A stretch of DNA of 64,000 nucleotides from Rhopalosiphum padi (taxonomy: Eukaryota; Arthropoda; Insecta; Hemiptera; Aphididae): assembly GCF_020882245.1 (NCBI RefSeq), contig NC_083597.1:64644152-64708151 (forward strand). The letters run 5' to 3'. Of the stretch, positions 37,536 through 48,840 are shown piece by piece (the first letter of the stretch is position 1; every line of letters starts with the position of its first letter). The position numbers were made by a program, and so were the translations under genes. The notes under the pieces are model-generated. The model made no database searches, was not told the DNA's origin, and saw nothing but the letters and a program-made list of their open reading frames with translations.

Positions 37536-37615
37536 AAAACTTTTCGGAAGACGCGACCCTAGTCGAAGGGTGACAGGGGTGTGTAGCGGAAAATGATTGA
37601 TGTCCGAAAAGTTTT
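37536..37615 (+). other. nested hairpin in GC islet
   Basis: AAAACTTTTCGG (37,536-37,547) pairs perfectly with CCGAAAAGTTTT (37,604-37,615). Inside it, ACCCT (37,556-37,560) pairs with AGGGT (37,567-37,571) around a 6-nt loop. The result is an 80-nt structure, possibly a structured RNA segment or a DNA cruciform. Since AAAACTTTT is itself nearly self-complementary, part of the symmetry is trivial. Confidence 0.4.
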
Positions 37616-37812
37616 GCTGGCCGAGCCCCGCTATAGGAGGGTTCTCTCAGCCAGGACAATGGCTAGGTTACGTCGATTATTACGATACGGTCGTCGACGG
37701 ACCGCCACCGCCGCCATCGCCTGAGCCGATTTTGCACAAATCCAAAAAAAAAACCGTCTGGCGCGACCGGTCGTACAATAATATAATATAATATACATAC
37801 ACAATAATATGG

Positions 37813-37833
37813 GACGACGACGACGACGACGAC
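37813..37833. repeat. (GAC)n microsatellite
   Basis: Seven GAC units. Confidence 0.9.
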
Positions 37834-38000
37834 AGCTGTAATAATCCATTTCGTTCATCCACCGCGCTATATCGCCTGTGTTATATTGACTCTCCCAGAT
37901 TAATGTTTCCCGTTGTGTTCAGTAGTGCAACCGCCGCCGCTTGTCCCATTATCGTAAAAATGAACGCGTCTCACCCCTTTACCATAAATCGCCGCCGCCG

Positions 38001-38199
38001 CATTATATTATTATATGTATAATATTGACTTGACAAACATTATAACCTTTCGCAATGTTACGAAAAAATAAAAAAAATAAAATAAATATATAGTAACAAT
38101 ATAATACCCAATAGAAATAATAACCGACTCGCCGCGATATTTATTTTATTAGTCGTTTTCTTGTCGTACACATGTAGGCATACATATATATATATATAT
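38001..38199. other. AT-rich non-coding spacer
   Basis: A (TA)n run at 38,183-38,201; nothing else recognised. Confidence 0.5.
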
Positions 38200-39050
38200 A
38201 CACACTGTTAACGTGTGCTGCAGGTATATTGTGTAATAGTTCTCCATCTCTCTTTCGCTGGCTCTCTGTTTCTCTGTCTCTTTCTCACTGTGGGTGCCGA
38301 TATTTTCTCAGGGTTTTCGAGTGCCCGCGCGTATGTATATAATATACAACTATTATTATCGTAAACACAACGACAGTAATGATGGGGCTTGATGTATTGT
38401 TAAAGTCTCCGTCGCTGTGAACACGACGACAGATCATTAAAAAAAAAAAAAAAAAAGCGGGAAGGAAACACAAACGCTGTTTTTTCTTTTACGTTCCGTT
38501 GAAAAAAAAAAAACGTTTCAAAACGAATCGCTTCCGTTTGTCTGCGTTTTATATGTTTACATACATATTATATTTTTTACATATCGCGCTTTCGACACGT
38601 TTTGCGAAAAAATCTCATGACGTACACGTGAGATAGTTCCTGCGGGGCCAAAGTCGTTTATTTACGTTTTGGGAAATTTGAATTCTTCTATACGACCGTC
38701 GCCGTCGTCATTCCCGAGGGGTCGCTATCTTTTCCAACGATTTTCGAAATTATTCCCGAACCCCGGTGCAACAACGGCAGCAGCAGCAGCATGTACCGCT
38801 ACCATGGTCACCGCGCACGCGTATTTATTTGCAATGTAATCTTCGCGGCCGGTCCCCTCGGCACCGTATAATGGATTGTATATACACAGGGAAAGCGTTT
38901 TCGGCTACAGGGGTGGTCAAGTCTGACACGAAAGCGGCGAAATCCTTCGCTTCACCGTACCATAATATTATTGTACGTTTCCTGGACGCCGTTTTTCGCG
39001 GGCGATCGATCAATAAACAGCGCAAATATGCAGCAGTATTATAGTACTGC
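38200..39050. other. GC-elevated block with a possible start codon
   Basis: It contains a CT-rich run (38,246-38,289), an A run (38,439-38,456) and a (GCA)n run at 38,776-38,790. An ATG at 38,791 opens MYRYHGHRARVFICN, and an overlapping frame from 38,766 is Gln-rich from the microsatellite. Neither has family resemblance. It may be a 5' exon region, but no consensus donor confirms it. Confidence 0.3.
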
Positions 39051-40731
39051 AGTATTGTAAGAAATTAGGTACAGAATATTTGAATGTAATATTATCCTAG
39101 ACTATAGAATTTTGACTCATTTTATCATAAGTACAATACATATTGTATAGCACCCGCCTTTGCGTCGTACGATTAAAATACCATACGTATTGATGGAGTA
39201 TAGCCATTTTTACAGATTATTCGATACGCATTTATTTAAAAAACTATTGGTGAATATAAATTGTTGTTCCTCTGAGATTTATTTAATTAATTCAGACACT
39301 AAAAATATAATATAATATATCGATTTGTACTAATTAAACGCTTTTTGTATTTAATCCCGTTAAAACAAAAATTAAATCATGTCCTTTCTTTACAGCTGTC
39401 TATAGAAATTATAAATCAAAATATTTTAAAAATTCCATTCATTTCCGGAGATGGTTCACGATATATAAAAGGACCATTCTGGTATAACGTGTATTCAAGA
39501 CGATGTCGTCACAGAGAAAAAGTTTTATTTTACAACGAATGAATAACAGTCAACAAGCCGTATATATTTAAGTTTAATACAAACATATGAGTGTATAATT
39601 TATATAATAAAAGTGACATTTCGAATAGTTCGTACTAACTGTACGGCAGCAACGGCTGCCTCGTCTGCTTGTAAACTAACTTATTTATCCTTAGGCGCAT
39701 AAAAGTTTATTAATATAGATCACGTAGTTGTCAAATTGATACTGCTGCTGACATAAAGAAAAATACGAACTGAATCGAGATTCGTATAGTTTTATTTTTG
39801 AGAGTACTTATATGATAATTTTAATTAATTTAGCACTTGCTCGTGCCCCAAAACCGCACATACATCATTTCGAATTTTAAATGGTAAAACCGAATATCAA
39901 TTGGCGATTGCAAAAACTGACAATTGAGTAAGATTTCTCAAAAATGAGAATAATATCGTTTTCTATAAATATTTAATCTACTACTGTTTATAACTTAAAT
40001 TATCTTTTTCGCTAAAATAAACTCGTTTATTTTTATTCTCGACATTTTAGATTACCATCATTTAGAAATTATCTATAATCTTTTGGGTTTTAAGACTTGT
40101 AGACGCAAATCAGACCACTGGAGAGCACTCTTATAAATTAAGCATTTGAGGTAAATCACGCTGTTTCGGCGCATATCAATATACCTAAATCAAAGCTTAC
40201 ACGACTATTTGTATTTAGGCGCAGATCGCAATTGTGACGGTAAGAAAAATATTTTCAAAAACGTTAGTAGGGTTTGAAATAATAAATGTGATTCGATAAA
40301 AGAACCATAGGTATACCAACATAAGTAATAATAAAAAACCTATAGTAAGTTATCTATGACCTGAATACTTTATTTTTTTAATAAAATTGAGGAAAAATGA
40401 TAATAATTAGGTTAAAATATTTCTGGTCCATTTTATTTTCAACCAACGGGTTATTTAAAAATTAAATGATTTGTCGATCGACAACTACATCAAAATTTTA
40501 AAATAATGAAAAAAACTATAAGGAATTTTTAAAAATTAAATAGACGTACCTATACGCATCAATATGTTAATTAATTAACATAAATCAATAGGCGTACCCA
40601 GTGTGATTCCAAAATTGGTTTTCGTGTTCACAAATGGTTATACACCAATATTAACATAATATAAAATCAATCAATTTTCAAGTCAAAATGTTGACCTTGG
40701 GGTGCAGGATAATACGCATTACACACCTCTG
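39051..40731. other. AT-rich non-coding stretch
   Basis: A strong acceptor-like tract (TCCTTTCTTTACAG, 39,381-39,394) precedes a 50-codon frame (to 39,542), but no donor or homology supports an exon. Confidence 0.4.
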
Positions 40732-41151
40732 TTATAACGCATTTCCAACAGCCGTACGAGCATTTGCCAAAACTTCCGTTAATCGCGCATAATTTGTTTC
40801 TCTTGCCTTTGCACGTTGGGGATTTTCACGTAAGTATAATATTATACGCGTAAGGCAAGCAGAGACATTCATCGCAAGCCATTCAGTATATTCGCTCGTA
40901 TAAAACATAATATAATAATAATAATAAGCATATAATAAAATACACTCGAGTATTATGAAAACGTGCTGTCCAAACAAACATTTAACACCTGTTATTATTT
41001 TTTTGTTGTTGTTAAGAAAACCTAAAGGAGAAGAAGGTGAAAAAAACGAACGCGTCTGAACAGACTCTGACGGGTCTTGAAACGAGTCCTTCGGTCGCCT
41101 CATTGTGCACACGTAATTTTTTTCTCTTCTCTTATATTTTTGTCGCTGCAA
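40732..41151 (-). CDS. longest open frame of the window, 139 codons, unknown
   Basis: It encodes MQRQKYKRREKNYVCTMRRP..., a Ser/Pro-rich part, a hydrophobic and Tyr-rich middle translated from AT repeats, and a C-terminal stretch EWLAMNVSACLTRIILYLRE then NPQRAKARETNYARLTEVLA that looks helical and protein-like. An internal ATG (MRRPKDSF) is an alternative start. The middle contains (ATA)n-derived Tyr residues, so if real the gene probably has an intron there or the frame joins two unrelated pieces. No family recognised. By chance alone one frame of this length in 128 kb of two-strand AT-rich DNA is not very unlikely. Confidence 0.22.
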   Translation of the reverse strand: MQRQKYKRREKNYVCTMRRPKDSFQDPSESVQTRSFFSPSSPLGFLNNNKKIITGVKCLFGQHVFIILECILLYAYYYYYIMFYTSEYTEWLAMNVSACLTRIILYLRENPQRAKARETNYARLTEVLANARTAVGNAL

Positions 41152-41298
41152 TAACCGTTTCTATGCACGCCATATATTATAGGTTTTTGGAGGTCGCATG
41201 AATACATACGTCGTGCATTTTACAGACGTATATAAAAGATACGCGTTATTATAATATGTGTATGTATGTATATATTGTGTCACCACTGTCACCGCGCT

Positions 41299-41320
41299 AT
41301 ATATATATATATATATATAT
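41299..41320. repeat. (TA)n microsatellite
   Basis: Eleven TA units. Confidence 0.9.
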
Positions 41321-41366
41321 TATGTCTCAGCACCCCGTCCGTGTTTGTAACGTGTATTAGTTATAA

Positions 41367-41406
41367 CATTGATTAAATATACTAACCTAAGTATATTTGA
41401 TCAATG
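41367..41406 (+). other. near-perfect 17-bp hairpin, 6-nt loop
   Basis: CATTGATTAAATATACT (41,367-41,383) pairs with AGTATATTTGATCAATG (41,390-41,406) at 16 of 17 positions, around the loop AACCTA. This is a very tight structure; the one mismatch can form a T-G wobble in RNA. It might be a cruciform, a terminator-like element or a remnant of a small fold-back transposon. Confidence 0.6.
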
Positions 41407-42575
41407 GTTTTAATAATATACTCGTTAATAACGCATCTCTGTCTCTTTGTACAATATTATTATCGACCGTCACCGGACGAAGGGTAACTGGCAATGGCCG
41501 AGATGTAGTATTACACCTATATAGTTGCGTCTCAGGTCAGGTCATTGATATAGTATAATATCGACCTAAAATTGTTTGAATCAAAAATAAACTAAATAAA
41601 ATAATTATGAAAGTTGTAATTATACATACGTATATGATATGTACCACGACACATATTAATCGAGTCGCACTTAATTATTAAAATGTTCGATGCGCTTCTT
41701 GTGTCGTGCTTGTCGATTTCGTATAACAATAATACAGTGTCCGGGAAGTTCGCATGAAATTGAATTCGTTTACGTTCAATGCATAAAATAGTAGCCCGTA
41801 CCGCGTATTTTTATGATTGTATAAAAAAAGGTTCAACATGTAAAATAAATATGAATTGGTCGATGTAATACATGGTCATAAAATCATAATATTACAATAA
41901 TGTATAAAGAGTAAAAACGAATTTCATTTGAACGATCTAAAAATTGTTTTTCATTAAAAATATGCATTTTGTTCAAGTTCAATTTTTTTTGTCCATTAAA
42001 TAGTAAATGACGTGTACAAAACGTGAAGTGAACGCTTTCATTCCAAACACTGAAATAAAAGCGGAATACATTTGCACCGAAGTCCAAAAACCAATCCTAT
42101 TTAGTAATAGTAACAACAGGCGTATATCATCGAACACAGATTTTTTGACATCGCAAACTTATATAGTTACGCTATACTCACCCGGCACCTACAAAATAAT
42201 AATAATAATATTCAAATAATGCATAATGTGTGAGATTAGTTATTTCTTTATTTTGACGTCGTGCGGACAAAATATGCCGTACACGCTGTGGAATATGCTG
42301 AGATAAGCGTTTCGTGTGATAAAAGCATTTATTTCTTCTCTGGTTGTAGACGAAACACATTTTTATGATTAAATACATATTTATAGTATGTGTATTATAT
42401 AATAATATACATTTATAACTACGTACAGCGTTGTTAGTTCAGTGTCGAAAAAGAAAAATATGTTGACAAAATAAAATGTATAATAGGTAGTAGGTACCTA
42501 CCTATATGGCTACCTTACTCGTCATCCGCGTGTTATGAAAATCGAATATAAACTAATGACGCGTGCGAGCGAGTA
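41407..42575. other. AT-rich non-coding stretch
   Basis: Overlapping frames of 65-70 codons on both strands at 41,884-42,378 have no motif. The GTAGGTACCTACCTA palindrome lies near 42,490. Confidence 0.45.
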
Positions 42576-43010
42576 TATACAGAACGATTCAACAAGCAAG
42601 TTCACCCCTTCCCTTTTTGCAGTTATTCAAAATCAGATTTTTTAGAATTTTGTATTACTTAAAGAGTGTAGGTACTGTAGCAATACAAGTTTCTATTTTT
42701 CAGATGAACACCCTCTTCCTTTTCTACTATACATTGTTTATGAAATAAGTAATAACAATTATCGGAAAAATGATTTTTCTGAAAATATTTTCAAATTAAT
42801 ATCAACATTCAAACGATTATAGTTTTTAAGTTATTTAATTTTGTGTATTGTAATATGTAAATAGTATTTGAAAAAATCTCAAGAAATTTAAAATATGGGC
42901 TTATTGAAATACATATATTTAAAAGTTCTAAAGATCAGAATTTGAATAACTACGTTAAGTATTGAAAAAACAGTGGGAGTGAATGCTTGGTGAACTACCC
43001 TGTATGTATA
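42576..43010. mobile_element. TIR family copy 6, 435 bp, both ends present
   Basis: The left end is TATACAGAACGATTCAACAA then GCAAGTTCACCCC; the right end is GAATGCTTGGTGAACTACCC then TGTATGTATA. The right end's complement (TACAGGGTAGTTCACCAAGC) is close to the family consensus. Subterminal CAGTTATTCAAAATCAG and GAATTTGAATAACTACGTTA are inverted counterparts. The core (AAGTTTCTATTTTTCAGATG then AACACCC) matches the other copies. Non-coding. Confidence 0.8.
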
Positions 43011-44560
43011 CATTGTATACATTATATAAGCTCTTTGCTTGCTCAAGAAAACATTCATAATACATAGGTACGTATAAAACACGTCCGCTGAAAAACTTTG
43101 AAGTATTTGTAATATCGCTAACGCAAGTTCTGTTTTTATACGGAATATCAAATAATACTAGCAGACATTATGCTGTATTATATTATATTGGGGGCAGTCC
43201 CATTTAGAACGAGGTACTTAGACATTTGAGAACGCAGAAAAATGTACACTATTCGGGCAATAATTTAAGCCCACCCATAAATTCATTACACGAAGTGACT
43301 GGGAAAAGAGAAAATTACACGGGATACCCGATAGAATAATATATATGTGCGCTCTGCACACGGCTGTTGAAGACGTTAGACGATGTACGGGTTATAACTT
43401 ATAACGTAGTTAAATTATACGCGACACCGGAGAATGCAGATAGATAGTGAGTACACAATTAGAAGTACATATTTGGTAAACGAAAAAGACAGGTTAATGC
43501 GGTTTGGAAGGTATATAAATGGGAACTATTCGTTTCCATCACAAGCTATATAGTTATATATACTTTTTTTTTTGTTAATAAGAGCTACTTTGCGTTATCC
43601 AAAAATCATCCAGAAAATGCATCGATAATTTTTAAAAATTATATTTATTTTTATAATATAATATTTAATTTATTAAATTAGTGCAATATATATAAATGTA
43701 TCAAATGTATTGATTATAGGTACAATTATGTATTTTTATTATTTCTGTGTCTGTCGTCAACTCTTTTGAGTTTGTAAAAATGTAAGATTCATTTTTTTTA
43801 AACATAAAAGTTAGTATTTTGAAGGAACAAAATTAAAAATTCCAAACAATTTTCTTAATTATTGGGAAAAACGAAAATATTTACCTTATACCAGTTTTTA
43901 ATAAATTGATTTCTTTATTTTGTTATTATTCAAAAGCGAACATAGAAAATTGAAATTTTCGATTTTTTTAGCTTTTTTTTTAACGGTCATTAAACTTAAA
44001 CACAAAATTATATCATATAGTTATTTGAGAAAAGTCTAATATAAGATATTGGTAGGCTAAATATGTCATAGGATATAATTGGTGTTAACAATGAGATTAG
44101 TAATATTAATAAATAATAATACTTAAGCACAATTAATACATACTTTTATTCGTAAAAATGTAAATTGTTGAGTAGCCAGATTGAGTAAAATAATTAAAAC
44201 GGATACGTATTATTGGCACCTATAAATATTAAATAATGACTTAACATCTTTATCAAGAGTTTAGTTAATTTACCATTTTTATCAGGTCATCGTAAGTAAC
44301 CTTTATATAATTTATATAATATATAATATATATTTTACGGGCAATATTGTGGAATACCGGGCAATGTAAATCACGAATTTGTTTTTAACCAACTAATATT
44401 ATTTATTTTTTTATTATAAACAATGATTATTAATTTTATTCTTGTACCATAATATTACAAATATTTTGATGGAATAACAAAACAAATTAATAAGTATGTA
44501 TCATCATTTTATTTTTATAAACGAAACTATATACTTCGTTACTTTGTACATGTTTTAAAA
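43011..44560. other. AT-rich non-coding stretch
   Basis: A patch with more GC at 43,180-43,500 has no open frame of note. Nothing else recognised. Confidence 0.5.
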
Positions 44561-44998
44561 ATGGAATTCAAATTTTACGAACATTTGAACAAAGTTATCG
44601 AAACGAAAAAGACTAACAGTACTTTTATTAGTAAATCTAATTATTATGAAATAATTAATTATTTAAAACAACTGAAGCTAGAGAAGAAAACCAATTCAAA
44701 ATGAATGAAAAAATATGACGTAATGACAGTACTAGGAGACGAAAAATTAATTATGCCAGTAACTGCAGAAGGTAATTGTGTAAAATTATATGCTTATAAT
44801 GAAGAGTTATTTAAAATTTTACATGAAATACATTTATCAATTGGGCACGGTGGTAGAAATCGTATGGAATATGAAATAAATATAAAATTTAAAAATATAA
44901 CTAGAGAAACAATAATGTCATATTTAAATTTTTGCGAATCATGTGAGAGAAAATGAAATACAGTGAAAAAAGGATTGGTAGTTAAACCAATTGTTTCT
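44561..44998 (+). pseudogene. KRAB-A domain-containing protein 2-like fragment with integrase H2C2 zinc finger, two stops
   Basis: A single frame from ATG 44,561 reads MEFKFYEHLNKVIETKKTNS..., meets TGA (44,702-44,704), continues MKKYDVMTVLGDEKLIMPVT..., meets a second TGA (44,954-44,956), then NTVKKGLVVKPIVS before homology breaks off. HLSIGH (H-x4-H) and CESC (C-x2-C), 28 residues apart, form the H-H-C-C zinc finger of retroviral-type integrases, and the trailing KKGLVVKPI is the linker usually followed by the DDE integrase core. Insect annotations call such proteins KRAB-A domain-containing protein 2-like. The DDE core is missing. Two in-frame stops and truncation make this a dead copy. 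Confidence 0.75.
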
Positions 44999-45161
44999 TT
45001 GGAACTATTTTTTCATTAATTTTGAATTGGTTTTCTTCTCTAGCTTCAGTTGATTTATATAAATTAATTATTTCATAATATTTAGATTTACTAATAAAAG
45101 TACTGTTAGTCTTTTTCGTTTCGATAACTTTGTTCAAATGTTCGTAAAATTTGGATTCCAT
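44561..45161. repeat. fold-back: inverted duplication of the 5' coding part
   Basis: The arm 44,561-44,722 (plus) and the arm 45,161-45,005 (minus) are inverted copies of about 160 bp with only a few substitutions and a small indel. They flank a central part of about 280 bp holding the zinc-finger segment. The high identity shows that the duplication is fairly recent compared with the other fossils in the window. Confidence 0.9.
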
Positions 45162-45188
45162 CAAATCATTTGGATCTCCACAAATCAT
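45005..45188 (-). pseudogene. inverted second copy of the KRABD2-like N-terminal segment, frameshifted
   Basis: On the minus strand it starts MICGDPNDLMESKFYEHLNK, nearly identical to the plus-strand copy but extended at the N terminus by nine residues (MICGDPNDL) not found at 44,561. A 1-bp indel after the EIIN codons shifts the frame, so the rest (LYKSTEAREENQFK) is out of frame relative to the plus copy (YLKQLKLEKKTNSK). The two copies must therefore have come from a longer donor. Confidence 0.75.
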
Positions 45189-46935
45189 ATTATTTTATAT
45201 TATAGTTTACTCGTTGAAATAAATTATTTAATAAATTCAAAGAACTTGCATCATAGCTAAGTGTATAATTACAGACGGTCAAGTCAAGTATTGTAATTAT
45301 TGTATTTTAAATACACAAACTTTGCGTAATGCGCACACGAGTATTAAAGTCAAGTAATTAAAAAATATATAATTGTGGTTATAATGTATTTAAATAAAAG
45401 CATACCTGACCCTTTATTCGTCAAAGCTCAGAATTTATAATAGGTACATATCATAATATGTGTATACACCTATCATACGCGTTGTGAATGGTGAATGCGA
45501 TATAATTATTGTATTCTGCGCTCAGTATGGTCGGGTAAACATGAATAGAGTTTGAAACATGACTAAGAATATGATTATGTATAAAAAGCTCGACAAATTA
45601 AAAATAATAATTTTTTGTTCAAAGCAACCGTGTGTACACTTATCATATTATTTATGTACAGAGGTTCACTGTATTATAATATTATAGTCGAATAAAAAAA
45701 AAAAGGCAGACTTGACTGCATTAAATATAATAAAAACAAACGTAGGTATTACAGAGTAGCTGGTATCGGGTACATGATATTATAATACGTACGTTCTGCG
45801 AAAACCTTAACATGTATTATGTGATGTAATAAAAATCGTATATTAAATGTCATATAACGGTGGTTAAAAAAACGTTGTATCTGACTTCAAACGGATTGAA
45901 ATCGTGATTTTTGTTGCGATACGGATGCTTCACTCGTGCAGCAAAATCGTATTTTATCTATATATTATTATGTAGTATAGTACTAAAGTGTATATAAATA
46001 ATATGCACGATATACGACTTTAAGGCACAATATATTAAATATCGAATAAAATTCGATATCCGTTGAAAATTTGAAATTTTGAATGTATATTATATAATAA
46101 CATAATATAAAAGTATGTTACATTATGCCTTGTATAATAATATGAAAATACCAGTACACGAAGAAGATATTAAATGTATCATGTCTAGGTGGTCCATCGG
46201 CGCTTCACTACACGTACTATGTGTACGCATATTATCAGCGCCGTATTTGCATATGTTATTGTGTCCCGAATCGACCATATTTGTACACCTTCGCTTGTCC
46301 TCCCCTCCCACCAAAAAATTAAAAAAATTAAGCTACTTTAATCGAATAATTTTAATAAATGTATAGTGTTTCAATGATTTATTTATATTTCGGATGTATA
46401 ATTTGTTAATCTCACAGATCATATAATATTAATAAGCATAAATTATATGCTAAACAAAAAATTACAAAAATTAATACAATACAATGTTTGTAATATTATT
46501 CTCGACATCTTATTTGTAATTCAATTTATTTATGATATCCGTTTCTATACTTAGAACAGTCAATTAATTTAATCTCTTCATTCATTGTTGATCTCGAATA
46601 GCTCTTATTACTCTCTCGAATATATAGAGGAAGACCGTTCATTTGAACAATATTTGTTGTTGGGTACATAATACTTTTCTCAATGCAATGTCAATGTATG
46701 GATAAACCCGATAAACAAGGTTGTTTTTTATCATATTAAAAATTCTCATTTTTAAATTTTTACTATGCGGGAAAATAATGAAATATAAAAATTGTTGCGT
46801 TTCACGGTAGTATTTATATATTATTATCATTAGGTATATTTCGTAGACGATAATACGTATTATATAGTATTGTGTCGCATATTAATATATTTTCAGGCGA
46901 ACACATTTTAAACGACAGCAAATCGCCATTAATGT
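45189..46935. other. AT-rich non-coding stretch
   Basis: Overlapping frames at 46,115-46,366 (plus) and 46,123-46,314 (minus) have no motif. Nothing else recognised. Confidence 0.45.
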
Positions 46936-47000
46936 TATAATGTATAATATGTATATTGTATATACATATTATAATGTATAATATGTATATTGTATATATA
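46936..47000. repeat. 34-bp unit tandem duplication
   Basis: TATAATGTATAATATGTATA (46,936) recurs exactly at 46,970 with period 34. The unit contains a TATACATATTATAATGTATA palindrome. Confidence 0.85.
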
Positions 47001-47049
47001 TTATATTATATATATATATAAACACGAGTATACGTGATTGTAGAATATA

Positions 47050-48840
47050 CGTTTAAGTACGGACATAATATTTTTCTCTCCGCTAGTCACTCTCTCTATT
47101 CGGCATGTATTATTCGCGCGAGCTGCACACATACACATGCACGAATCGCTGGCGACTGTACGTGCACGGCCGCGGCCGTCGTGTGCAGCTTTCGTGTATA
47201 ATTTTGTATATATACATTGTGTTTCGCAGACGAGGGGCGCAAACGCACGCGCATCTGCGCGCGATAAAGCGAGAGGGTTTCTGTCATCCGAAATGTATTT
47301 ATGTATGGAAAAAAAAAATGGGGGACTCGCCGATCTTTTTACACGTGTGATCGAATACAACGCGCGCGTACGCGTTTACATAATATTATAATATATACGA
47401 CAGCGGAATCGACGAGCGGACCAAAACGGTCGGTAAAAAATGTCTAAAAAAATAAAACCGTGTACGTCATATTCCTTCATCGTCGAGTACATATAATAAT
47501 GTTAAATTATTGCCGCATGCGTGTCGGTGACCCAGTGGGCGCGCAGAGACCCGATAACGGTGGATGTGCGGCGAGATGAGGACCTTTGCCGAAAACCGGA
47601 AAGCCTCGCGGTGCCGGGGAACGCATAATACGTATAATAATATTGTGTACAGTCGGCGCGTATAGGACTCTTCCGAGCGGCAGATGCCGGGCGCGCACGT
47701 ATAATAATAATATAATATACACGCGGGACGGACAGCTGATAACCAGCTGCTGTCGCGTGCCCGAGTTCCGATTACCGCGTTTGCAGCTGTCGGCCCACCC
47801 CCCGCCGCCCCGAAAACTTGTGTGTAAAACTTCGCCATCGACTCCCCCCACCCCACCCTACACCGAAACACGGTGGTATAATAATAATAAATAATGATAA
47901 AAAAAACCCGAAATACGCACCAATAAAACTGGTTCCGGTGTTGACGCGCGCGCCCGCCCGACGACTTCGCCTAGCCGTTGTTTCAGGCGTACCTATATAT
48001 GAATGCGCGAGTGTGCGTGCTCGCACCGTTGTTCCGGTCGGGCGAGGGCTTATACGCGCGTTTACGTTATATATTGTATAATATTATATCCGTCCTCGTC
48101 TATTATATATATATATATATAATGTGTGTAGGCGATTATTTCTCGAAACACAAAAGGTCGCAGGCGCACAGCAGCAGTTAGCTGCAGTCGAATTAAAAGC
48201 CCTCCGAACGTCACACGGCGACGGAGGGACACGTGTTTAGATAACGCACACGTCCGATAATTTATATTATAAATGTACACGAGCGCGAAACGCACTTAAT
48301 ATATATATATATATATATAATATATATTTTATATTGTTTTCTGTGAACGCTTATATATACTATACACATAACTACGTGTATATAATATCGATCGGCAAGC
48401 ACTTCAAAGGAGAAATCCATTAACGGTAGAAATCGAAACGACCGGCGGCGGCGGTTCCCTTTCGAACACGCCATATGTCTGCCGCCGCCGTCGCGACGGG
48501 ACTCGGGGATGTGGTGAGCGAGAGACGTGAGAGGGAAGAGAGAAACCACTAATTAGATTTTTTTCCCAGACCCCTAAGTCTGAGCACACCGCGTTTTAGT
48601 GTACGCAGACGGATCCGGAACACTATATATATACATATATAGTATATAGCATACACACACACACATCGGTAGTCGGATCTCTGTCGTAGGTGGGACCTAT
48701 TTCTAAATGTATAGCCGCCCGCGGATACATATATAATATGCATTGCCAAAATTCGTTCGAAGGTCGGAGCTGTCGCGACGGTGGGTCCGTCGTCTGTAGA
48801 ACGCACACGTAGTCTCATTCAAGGGTACATTACCCACGAT
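47050..48840. other. largest GC/CpG-rich block; best candidate for a promoter and 5' exons
   Basis: About 1.8 kb with strongly raised GC and CpG (for example GTGCACGGCCGCGGCCGTCG at 47,161-47,180), interrupted by (TA)n runs at 48,105-48,120 and 48,299-48,319. Stop-poor frames up to 134 codons exist in all six frames, overlapping one another, so frame length has no value here. No domain or clear donor/acceptor pair was found. In AT-rich insect genomes such blocks often mark the 5' regions of genes; that is inference. Confidence 0.45.

Larger units (their letters stand above)
37440..38000. other. GC/CpG-rich islet
   Basis: Contains a nested hairpin (listed separately), a GAC-type trinucleotide run and GCCGCCGCC words near 37,930 and 37,990. 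Overlapping frames on both strands (60-75 codons) are Arg- or Ser-rich products of the GAC run and are not genes. A promoter or 5' UTR is possible. Confidence 0.35.

Noticed and set aside
37631..37862. Arg- or Ser-rich minus-strand frames
   Set aside because: The runs are translations of the (GAC)n microsatellite in two frames.
47001..48818. Many open frames of 60-134 codons in the GC block
   Set aside because: All six frames are open at once over the same bases, with Arg/Ala/His-rich or Tyr-rich products and no motif; none can be preferred.
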